Shown here: one piece after another, positions 1 through 4,961 of the stretch
How positions within the stretch are numbered: the stretch's first letter is position 1
Layout: the number at the start of each line of letters is the position of its first letter
NCBI GenBank assembly: GCA_964654015.1
Contig: CAZZHQ010000167.1
Location: 1 to 5,055 of the forward strand
Source of the DNA: JAUUZT01 sp964654015
Lineage (GTDB): Bacteria > Chloroflexota > Dehalococcoidia > GIF9 > AB-539-J10
Direction of reading: 5' to 3'
Length of the DNA stretch: 5,055 nucleotides
Position numbers and translations under genes: made by a program
Notes under the pieces: model-generated
Database searches by the model: none
What the model was told of the DNA's origin: nothing
What the model saw: only the letters and a program-made list of their open reading frames with translations

Positions 1-1
1 A

Positions 2-271
2 CCGCTGGTAACTATGTTTAGTATAACGTTCATATATTAATAAGATACAAGGAGGAACAACCTCCAGCGCGTTCAATGGGCTTCCGGGCACGAACCCCCC
101 TGTGCGTCTTGAGACATGCCTTCCCGCCCCTGCAAATGCATCAATGTAAATATGCTTTTTAATGGCAGGCTGGGTACTCATAATGGCCGAGTAGGCGCTT
201 GCATATTTCCGAACAATATCAAGTTTAATCTCGGACCAGTAGCCTATCTCGTCATAGGCAAATGACTTCAC
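2..271 (-). CDS. TcmP-like (three-Cys-motif partner) protein, N-terminal 90 codons, runs off left edge
   Basis: Frame read by hand, starting at GTG (271-269), whose GTGA overlaps the TGA stop of the nuclease gene by 4 nt. A strong Shine-Dalgarno AAAGGAGAG (278-286) lies 6 nt upstream, which fixes this start. Residues 6-34 (YDEIGYWSEIKLDIVRKY and following) and the pair IYIDAFAGAG (41-50) and PGSPLNAL (62-69) resemble the N-terminus of TcmP proteins as I remember the family. The DAFAGAG glycine-rich loop looks like a Rossmann-type, methyltransferase-like nucleotide or SAM site. TcmP was named for pairing with phage Gp37/Gp68-like three-Cys proteins; its biochemical role is not settled. After PP (73-74) the expected family continuation (an aromatic stretch leading to an IDLD-type motif) is missing. 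The last 16 codons (CILLIYERYTKHSYQR) come from AT-rich DNA and may lie past a breakpoint. Family call fairly good; intactness doubtful. Confidence 0.65.
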   Translation of the reverse strand, partial: MKSFAYDEIGYWSEIKLDIVRKYASAYSAIMSTQPAIKKHIYIDAFAGAGRHVSRRTGGFVPGSPLNALEVVPPCILLIYERYTKHSYQR

Positions 272-2049
272 TGTTTACTCTCCTTTTGTCGGACAAATGC
301 CCTGATGGTATTCTTGGCATCCCAGGGGTCAGCAATCTCCAGGAATGCCCAGCGCCCGAAGCCGCCGTGGTTATTCACCGCCGGTACCCAGAGAGTGCGG
401 GCAGTGGCTACCTTAGCAGCTTTGTCTTTCTTTTTCTCTCCGGTCACTTCAATGATTAGATTCAACAGATCTTCCCTGTCGTCCTGTACCCGCACGACGA
501 AGTCAGGGATGTAGTTTCTGTCCTCACCGTCTAATGTATAGGGGATAGTGAAATTCAAGTTATGATTCTTGACGTAGCAGACGACCTCGTCCATCTCCTC
601 CAACACCTGCGCCATCTTCTGCTCCCATGACTCAGTATCCGCCACCACGTGAGAGATATGGCATTTGTTCGGGTCAGTAGAGTAGACCGGACGTGTTGTA
701 TCAAAGTCAACGTACCTAGTGGAACCGGTATAATCATACGGGCGCAAGATAGGCTTCAAATGTTTAGGTCCATCTTGTGAGGCAATGATGGCTTTATAGA
801 TGCGGTCGGCGGCATCGTGGGCAAATTCAATCAGCAGAAGGAGTTGGGGGAAGGTGTTGTCTTTGAGGGTGACACACGTTTTCAGCCACTGCCTGGCGAT
901 GCCGACGAGCTGCGGAAAGAGCCAGGGTTTATCATTGCCGTCGTCGTCCCGGAAATACTTGTCAAGCGTTAGTCTGGCCAGAAGGAAAGCCACTTCCTGT
1001 TCCCTGTGGTTTTTCAGGTCATCAAGGGTATGGATGCTGGTTTCCCCGACAATGGGCGCGTTTTCCGTCCTAGTTGGTATGTCCCGGGTAGACAGCGACA
1101 TCCGGGAATCCTCATTGAAATTAGCTGTCAGGCGTTCCCGGGGCAAGTCATAGCGATAGCCCGTAAGTCGCGGGAAGGTAATCTCGAAGGCGATTCTCTC
1201 ATCCAGAGCGCGCACGCGGGTGGGCATGAGACCGGGTTTCGGGTCAGCTGCCGAGCCGGAACAGGGAATGAAGGAGAAGGGCACCCCGTAGACCTCGGCA
1301 TACTCCGGGTCGAATTTATCATCGCTGTTTGGGACATAGCTCATACGGCGTAATCCGCGCCCCACCACCTGTTCGCACAAGAGCTGGGTGCCGAAGGCGC
1401 GAACACCCATGATATGAGTAACCGTATTGGCATCCCATCCTTCCGTCAGCATGGAGACAGAAACCACGCACTTAACATTTTCCCCGAGCTTCCCCGGCTT
1501 GCCTACGGTGTTCATCACCTCACGCAGAAGGTCTTCGTCAGTTAGTTTCTCTGCGTCTCGCCCTGGGAAGCGAATAGAGTATTCTCTTTTGAATTCATCA
1601 ATGGCGAGGGCAGCTATTCTCTTAAATTCCTTGCTCATGGCTTCGCCCGACTCAAGCTGCTCGCTATCAATGAGGATAGTATTAGGTGTAGAGAGCCAGT
1701 TGCCGCCATCGTCAGAATTGCGGAATATCGGCAGGTTGCCGGGAACGACTACTGTAGAGTCATCCGATAGTTTCTTGTCCCACCCAGAAATCCAATCATA
1801 TACCAGCTTGGAAACGTTGGTGTTGTTGCAGACAACAATAAACACAGGCGGGGTCTGCCCTTTAGCTCTAGCTTCAGTGTTCTGCTCCCACCTACGGTAG
1901 TATTTCTCATAGTTTCCATAGAGGCTGTAGAGAGCGCCTTCCAGTTCCTTGGGTAGATTGGTCCCTCCGCCGCTCTCGTCTTTGGTGCCGCGGCCTTTTT
2001 TCGGGAGATGGTCCCGGATGAGCGCCCAGATATTGCGGTAGGTGGGTAA
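268..2049 (-). CDS. C-terminal fragment of the restriction endonuclease: RecA-like lobe 2 and PD-(D/E)XK nuclease domain
   Basis: Open frame after the TAG. The first possible start is GTG at 1845, which falls inside a core strand (PVFIVVCNNT) and has no Shine-Dalgarno site, so independent translation is unlikely. From that GTG 525 residues follow. Numbered from it: motif V TEGWDANTVTHI at 134-145, motif VI CEQVVGRGLRR at 157-167, a long middle region (about 170-400) with no motif I can name, then YIPDF at 445-449, LIIEVTGEKKK at 463-473, and the tail TLWVPAVNNHGGFGRWAFLE at 484-503. The D448 and E466 pair fits a PD-(D/E)XK fold as in type III Res C-termini. The residue two after E466 is T rather than the textbook K, and the nearby K471-K473 may stand in for it. 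The stop at 270-268 overlaps the next gene's GTG. Confidence 0.65.
   Translation of the reverse strand, partial: LPTYRNIWALIRDHLPKKGRGTKDESGGGTNLPKELEGALYSLYGNYEKYYRRWEQNTEARAKGQTPPVFIVVCNNTNVSKLVYDWISGWDKKLSDDSTVVVPGNLPIFRNSDDGGNWLSTPNTILIDSEQLESGEAMSKEFKRIAALAIDEFKREYSIRFPGRDAEKLTDEDLLREVMNTVGKPGKLGENVKCVVSVSMLTEGWDANTVTHIMGVRAFGTQLLCEQVVGRGLRRMSYVPNSDDKFDPEYAEVYGVPFSFIPCSGSAADPKPGLMPTRVRALDERIAFEITFPRLTGYRYDLPRERLTANFNEDSRMSLSTRDIPTRTENAPIVGETSIHTLDDLKNHREQEVAFLLARLTLDKYFRDDDGNDKPWLFPQLVGIARQWLKTCVTLKDNTFPQLLLLIEFAHDAADRIYKAIIASQDGPKHLKPILRPYDYTGSTRYVDFDTTRPVYSTDPNKCHISHVVADTESWEQKMAQVLEEMDEVVCYVKNHNLNFTIPYTLDGEDRNYIPDFVVRVQDDREDLLNLIIEVTGEKKKDKAAKVATARTLWVPAVNNHGGFGRWAFLEIADPWDAKNTIRAFVRQKESKQ
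278..286 (-). promoter_or_regulatory. Ribosome binding site of the TcmP-like gene
   Basis: Minus-strand AAAGGAGAG sits 6 nt before the GTG start at 271-269, inside the last codons of the nuclease gene. It is the strongest Shine-Dalgarno site seen in the window. It decides an otherwise unobvious GTG start and suggests translational coupling across the GTGA overlap. Confidence 0.75.
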
Positions 2050-2052
2050 CTA
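2050..2052 (-). other. In-frame amber codon splitting the nuclease gene
   Basis: The plus-strand CTA at 2050-2052 reads TAG on the coding strand, between AGC (Ser, codon 400) and TTA (Leu, codon 402). The phase is identical on both sides (3252 minus 1845 is 1407, a multiple of 3), so no frameshift is involved. Sense codons one base from TAG include CAG, AAG, GAG, TGG, TTG and TCG; TAC and TAT (Tyr) are also one step away. Confidence 0.9.
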
Positions 2053-3252
2053 GCTGGTCATAGAATCATCAGCAACCGGTACCCGAGGCACCTTGACGAT
2101 TCCACACTCAATAGCGTCAATGAGCGAAAAATCCGAGACGACCCAGGGGAATAATGTTCCCTCGGGATAGCCTGAGCCACTCAGGAAAAACGGGGTGGCG
2201 GAAAGGTCATAGGTGGCCTTTACTCCGATTTTTTTCTTAACTGCCTCCAGCCCGGATATCCAGACACGGGCTTCTTCCTCTCGCTTCTCAGCCTCTTTCC
2301 GTTCGTCACCAACCAGCTTGATATCTTCACCATCAGCACGGCGGCGGTAGCAGTGATGGGCTTCATCATTGATGACGATAATATTCTTTTTATTTCCCAG
2401 CTCACGGCAAACCCGACGTACCATCTGGTCGGGCGTTTCGGTAAGGGAATTATTTTGGCCTTTTAACAGGATATCCTTAGTTAGTTTGCCGGCGTTGACC
2501 AGCTCCCGCGACTTAAAGGCGTGAAAGTTGGTGATGATGATTTTCGCCTTACCGAGCTCTTCCATCCACGAAATCGGCAGGATATCTCTCTGGCGATAAT
2601 AGTTTTGCGGGTCATTCGGCAGTAGAACACGCAGCCGGTCACGTATAGTGATTCCCGGCGTGACGATAAGGAATGCATCCGAAAACCGGGCGTCCTGGGG
2701 ATTTGCCTGCTTGTTCAGTACGTGCCAGGCGATAACCATCGCCATAACCACAGTCTTGCCACTGCCTGTTGCCATCTTAAAGGCTATGCGAAATAGCTCC
2801 GGATTAGCGTCGGCATTAAATTGCCTAAGGCTGTTCTCGATCCAGGAATCGCCGTACTTGTTAGCTACCTCAGTTAGATAGATAGCGGTTTCCAGGGCTT
2901 CAATCTGGCAGAAGAACAGCTTTCGTTCTCGCTCGGGATTTATCCAGTATTCTAGTAGGCGTCGGGTTGTCTTCGTGATACCTTCATAATTCCCCTTCCG
3001 CCACACTGACACTCTGCCGCGTATACGGTTGATAAACTCATTTTCCTCAATACGGTCTTTAGTCCACTCGGTATCAAAGGCAAGCTGGGCAGCTTTACCC
3101 TTCTTTTTAGGTTTGGCGATAGGAATAAAATAGGAGCTTACGCGCCTAGCTTCTACGATATCATTTGTTATGCCTTCATCGGAGAAACGGAAATGCCGTG
3201 TCGGCTCCTGAAACGGAGAATTGAGGATAGGGTTTTCAATTACAACTTGCAT
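2050..3252 (-). CDS. N-terminal fragment of the restriction endonuclease: leader region and RecA-like lobe 1
   Basis: 400 residues up to the premature TAG. Residues 1-110 have no motif I recognise, with a lysine-rich stretch at 48-53. The helicase part follows: ATGSGKT phosphate-binding loop at 161-167 (K166, T167), LIVTPG at 195-200 (motif Ia-like), NFHAF at 242-246, NDEAHH at 295-300 with the Walker B D296 and E297, and DLSATPFF at 349-356 (motif III). A charged insert (about 303-330, rich in E, K and R) lies between motifs II and III. Translated alone it could still bind ATP, but it lacks lobe 2 with the arginine finger of motif VI and the nuclease, so helicase or cutting activity is not expected. 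The start at 3252 is supported by AAGGAA at 3261-3266, 8 nt upstream. Confidence 0.7.
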   Translation of the reverse strand: MQVVIENPILNSPFQEPTRHFRFSDEGITNDIVEARRVSSYFIPIAKPKKKGKAAQLAFDTEWTKDRIEENEFINRIRGRVSVWRKGNYEGITKTTRRLLEYWINPERERKLFFCQIEALETAIYLTEVANKYGDSWIENSLRQFNADANPELFRIAFKMATGSGKTVVMAMVIAWHVLNKQANPQDARFSDAFLIVTPGITIRDRLRVLLPNDPQNYYRQRDILPISWMEELGKAKIIITNFHAFKSRELVNAGKLTKDILLKGQNNSLTETPDQMVRRVCRELGNKKNIIVINDEAHHCYRRRADGEDIKLVGDERKEAEKREEEARVWISGLEAVKKKIGVKATYDLSATPFFLSGSGYPEGTLFPWVVSDFSLIDAIECGIVKVPRVPVADDSMTS

Positions 3253-3321
3253 TAGGTTTCTTCCTTACACTTTAGCTTCTACCCTTCCTCACGCATCCTG
3301 GCCTTTCATCAGGTTTCTACC
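3250..3321 (-). repeat. Near-identical 15-bp direct repeat around the nuclease start site
   Basis: On the coding strand GGAAGAAACCTAATG (3264-3250) and GGTAGAAACCTGATG (3321-3307) match at 13 of 15 positions and lie 57 bp apart. Each ends in ATG. The upstream ATG is in the same phase as the nuclease but meets TGA after 6 codons (MKGQDA). A weaker third likeness, GGGTAGAAGC, lies between them. This could be a small duplication of the translation start or paired operator half-sites for the upstream RHH protein. Confidence 0.4.
3261..3266 (-). promoter_or_regulatory. Ribosome binding site of the restriction endonuclease gene
   Basis: Minus-strand AAGGAA (extended TAAGGAAG) ends 8 nt before ATG at 3252-3250. 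It supports this start for the 994-codon reading frame. Confidence 0.6.
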
Positions 3322-3328
3322 AGACGAT

Positions 3329-3478
3329 CTATTTGCCGTTTTTGAGTCTTTCCAGCTCGTGCTCAATAGCCTGAATAATCAACCTAGTCATGGGAATTCG
3401 CCTTCTAGCTGCCTCGATCTTGACTTCCGAGTGTAGCTGTTCAGGCAAATATAAAGTGGTCTTTGTTGTTGGTTTCAT
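3329..3478 (-). CDS. Small ribbon-helix-helix (Arc/MetJ/CopG-like) DNA-binding protein
   Basis: A 49-residue protein from ATG 3478. TTLYLPEQL (about 7-15) fits the DNA-contacting beta strand and the turn into helix 1, followed by HSEVKIEAARRR, then IPMTRLIIQAIEHELERLK as helix 2 with the usual leucine/isoleucine spacing. RHH proteins of this size dimerise and act as autoregulators or as antitoxins; no toxin gene is adjacent here, so it may be an orphan regulator. Longer versions could start at ATG 3499 or 3520, but the inferred -10 box (3508-3513) and predicted transcript start near 3501 argue against 3520 and leave almost no leader for 3499. Only a weak GGA precedes 3478. It lies 76 bp upstream of, and in the same direction as, the restriction gene, with no hairpin terminator visible between, so co-transcription and regulation of that gene are plausible inferences. 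Confidence 0.7.
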   Translation of the reverse strand: MKPTTKTTLYLPEQLHSEVKIEAARRRIPMTRLIIQAIEHELERLKNGK

Positions 3479-3507
3479 GATTTCGTCCGGTGTCTTCATT
3501 TGCGGCA

Positions 3508-3536
3508 ATGATACCATCATTCTGCTATTCTGTCAA
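3508..3536 (-). promoter_or_regulatory. Sigma70-type promoter for the RHH-nuclease-TcmP unit
   Basis: On the minus strand, TTGACA (3536-3531, perfect -35) is followed by a 17-bp spacer and TATCAT (3513-3508, 5 of 6 to the -10 consensus). The expected transcript start is near 3501, giving a leader of about 23 nt to ATG 3478. It is one of the two near-consensus promoters in the divergent spacer. Confidence 0.6.
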
Positions 3537-3720
3537 TCGTCTGTGTAAAGCGGAGGAATGAGGTTTAAAATGAATTAATTTGGGGGTAACATTTCGTCAA
3601 AATGTGCAATGAGGTTATGATTCAAGCCTAAGTTCAATTCTGCTAGCGGTAAATTGGAGCGATTTCTCACGTGGGTCACACTGAAGATGCGTATCAGCCG
3701 CGTTACCTCTCGATTGACAG
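3530..3720. repeat. Inverted 10-bp repeat carrying both -35 boxes
   Basis: CGATTGACAG occurs on the plus strand at 3711-3720 and on the minus strand at 3539-3530, separated by 171 bp. Each copy contains the TTGACA of the promoter on its side. Part of the identity is just the shared -35 consensus, but the CG before and G after also match. Confidence 0.4.
3589..3605. repeat. Short palindrome ACATTT-N5-AAATGT
   Basis: Perfect 6-bp arms (3589-3594 and 3600-3605) around CGTCA, in the middle of the divergent spacer. It could be a binding site for a dimeric regulator. It is short enough to be chance and has no T tract for a terminator. Confidence 0.3.
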
Positions 3721-3742
3721 GGGTGAGTCGAGGAGATAGTAT
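3714..3742 (+). promoter_or_regulatory. Sigma70-type promoter for the lipid kinase gene
   Basis: TTGACA (3714-3719, perfect) is followed by 17 bp and TAGTAT (3737-3742, 4 of 6). The predicted start near 3749 gives a leader of about 31 nt to the ATG at 3780. Confidence 0.5.
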
Positions 3743-3779
3743 TCAATAGGCATAGAGAAGCGAAACAGAATGGACGTAA

Positions 3780-4778
3780 ATGCAGACTGAGCTGATCTAC
3801 AATCCTTACAGTGGACAGGTAGATGTCAGGCATGAACTGGAAAACGTAGTTGCTTTCCTGAGCCGCTACGGATGGGCTGTCTCTTGTCGAGAAACAATTG
3901 AGCCTAAAGAAGCGATCAAGCTGGCTCGCCAGGCTGTCGAGAGAGGTGCAAGGATCGTTATAGCTGCTGGTGGCGATGGCACCATCAACGAGGTCGCTAA
4001 TGGATTGTTGGGCAGTGACGTGGCACTGGGAGTGCTACCCATAGGGACCACCAACGTGTGGGCTTTGCAAATGGGTATCCCAGTATTGAATCCAATACTA
4101 CAAAGTGCGAAAGCGGCCAAATTTGTAGCTGATATGGAGAAACGTATTGCACGTCCGTTACCTGCAAATTATTATCGAGGGGTGTTATTGGGTGCTGCAA
4201 AAGTGCTGGTGGAAGGATGTACTATTGCCGTAGATGTTGGTGAGGTCTCTGGTCGCTACTTCTTGTTGTGGGCAGGTATTGGTCTGGATGCAGCGATCGC
4301 AGAAAGTATATCGCTGACGGACAAAAAGACCCTGGGTTCCTGGGCCTACTTATTGCCTGCATTGGGGACAGCCCGCCGATACTCTAGCACCGACATTTGC
4401 CTGAATCTAGATGGTAAAGTGACCAAGGTCAGCACGCCGCTAATTGTTGTTAGTAATATACAACTCTATGGCGGCTTTTTGTCGATAGGGGCTAAGGCCC
4501 GTCTAAACGACGGCAAGTTGGATGTGTGTGTTTTTAAAGGGAATGGTTTTTTCACCTTTGTACAGCACGCTCTGAAAGTACTCTCTCGTCAGCATCTCCG
4601 AGACCCGAAGGTTGAGTACTACCAATGTAGTGAAATTACTATCGAGGCATCCCGCGTCCTGCCAGTGCATGTTGACGGTGAACCTTTTACCGAGACCCCT
4701 GTTACTATTCGCACTATACCCTCAGCCCTGAAGGTAATCGTGCCGAAAAAGACGCTTGGGAATTTATTCAGTCCGTAA
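3780..4778 (+). CDS. Diacylglycerol kinase family lipid kinase (YegS/LCB5-like)
   Basis: 332 residues, a normal length for bacterial DagK/YegS-type kinases, which transfer phosphate from ATP to diacylglycerol or another lipid alcohol at the inner face of the membrane. The catalytic-domain signatures are present: IYNPYSG (6-12), the nucleotide-binding GGDGTINEV (64-72), LPIGTTNVWAL (86-96) in place of the usual GTGNDFAR, GIGLDAA (166-172), ALR-like ARLNDGKLDV (240-249) and VHVDGEPF (296-303). No transmembrane segment is evident. Between P101 and VDVGEV (151-156) there are about 50 residues, more than I remember in typical members, including a charged helix-like piece (KFVADMEKRIARPLP). ATG 3780 puts the NPxSG motif right at the N-terminus, as expected; a weak GGA (3772-3774) precedes it by 5 nt. 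It is transcribed away from the defence genes and is probably an unrelated housekeeping neighbour in phospholipid recycling. The exact lipid substrate cannot be told. Confidence 0.88.
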   Translation: MQTELIYNPYSGQVDVRHELENVVAFLSRYGWAVSCRETIEPKEAIKLARQAVERGARIVIAAGGDGTINEVANGLLGSDVALGVLPIGTTNVWALQMGIPVLNPILQSAKAAKFVADMEKRIARPLPANYYRGVLLGAAKVLVEGCTIAVDVGEVSGRYFLLWAGIGLDAAIAESISLTDKKTLGSWAYLLPALGTARRYSSTDICLNLDGKVTKVSTPLIVVSNIQLYGGFLSIGAKARLNDGKLDVCVFKGNGFFTFVQHALKVLSRQHLRDPKVEYYQCSEITIEASRVLPVHVDGEPFTETPVTIRTIPSALKVIVPKKTLGNLFSP

Positions 4779-4805
4779 TCGGCTACGACCCATACATAAT
4801 ACAGT

Positions 4806-4835
4806 TTGACAAAAAATACTAAGACTGCCTAAAGT
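4806..4835 (+). promoter_or_regulatory. Possible sigma70 promoter downstream of the kinase
   Basis: TTGACA (4806-4811) is followed by 18 bp and TAAAGT (4830-4835, 4 of 6). It would drive rightward transcription, possibly of a gene starting beyond the window edge or of the 30-codon ORF at 4845. The -35 is perfect but the -10 is mediocre. Confidence 0.3.
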
Positions 4836-4935
4836 ATCAGCAAGATGCTTGGAACAGCTGTCACCATCGAAGAGATTCATCTTGGAAACCCAAGATTAAA
4901 AGCCGATCCAAGGGGTCTTAAAGAAGAGGCGATAT

Positions 4936-4961
4936 AATAACAATACATCTTGTATATTATT
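4936..4961. repeat. AT-rich imperfect palindrome
   Basis: AATAA-CA-ATACA, loop TCT, TGTAT-A-TTATT: the inner 5-bp arms (4943-4947 and 4951-4955) and the outer 5-bp arms (4936-4940 and 4957-4961) pair perfectly, with an unequal CA/A bulge between. It could be an operator or a weak hairpin; AT richness makes chance likely. Confidence 0.3.

Larger units (their letters stand above)
268..3252 (-). pseudogene. Type III Res-like restriction endonuclease (helicase + PD-(D/E)XK nuclease), interrupted by one in-frame TAG
   Basis: Two open frames (3252-2050 and 2049-268) lie in the same reading phase and are separated only by TAG at 2052-2050, codon 401 of 995. Read through, they give one 994-codon protein with all parts in order: Walker A ATGSGKT (161-167), DEAH (296-299), SATP (351-354), motif V TEGWDAN (603-609), motif VI QVVGRGLRR (628-636), and a C-terminal nuclease core with PDF (916-918) and IIEVTGEKKK (933-942). 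This is the layout of type III Res subunits and of the roughly 1000-residue family that annotation pipelines call BPTD_3080 family restriction endonuclease; I recall that name and did not search it. Such enzymes use ATP to move along or remodel DNA and cut foreign, unmodified DNA. The 68 codons just after the stop contain no usable start codon and read like the normal inter-lobe linker (LPTYRNIWALI and following), so the stop is most simply a point mutation, for example CAG to TAG. ATG at 3252 is preceded by AAGGAA. Confidence 0.8.
3500..3779. other. Divergent intergenic spacer between the RHH gene and the lipid kinase
   Basis: About 280 bp without a convincing gene. It contains a leftward promoter (3508-3536), a rightward promoter (3714-3742), an inverted 10-bp repeat joining the two -35 boxes, and a 6-bp-arm palindrome at 3589-3605. 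Tiny ORFs (for example a 20-codon frame from ATG 3689) have no good ribosome site or recognisable sequence. No tRNA or riboswitch fold was recognised. Confidence 0.6.

Noticed and set aside
51..65. GGAGG-AACAA-CCTCC inverted repeat as a terminator or operator
   Set aside because: Only 5-bp arms, inside the codons for LEVVPP of the TcmP-like protein, and no T tract; most likely a coding coincidence.
262..514. Plus-strand ORFs at 262-459 and 305-514
   Set aside because: Antisense to the conserved C-terminal end of the nuclease; no family likeness.
800..1900. Plus-strand ORFs of 115-157 codons (800-1153, 1006-1353, 1427-1900) antisense to the nuclease
   Set aside because: They lie opposite a frame with clear helicase and nuclease motifs, have no recognisable motifs, and have low-complexity serine/arginine-rich content typical of antisense shadows.
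1845..2049. Independent second gene beginning at GTG 1845
   Set aside because: No ribosome binding site, and the GTG encodes valine within a core strand. The 68 upstream codons are in frame and protein-like, so this is the continuation of the broken gene.
3689..3751. 20-codon plus-strand ORF (MRISRVTSRL start)
   Set aside because: It contains the kinase promoter, lacks a Shine-Dalgarno site and would lie mostly upstream of the predicted transcript start.
3615..3833. Minus-strand 72-codon ORF overlapping the kinase start
   Set aside because: Overlaps the kinase promoter and its conserved NPxSG start on the opposite strand; composition looks random.
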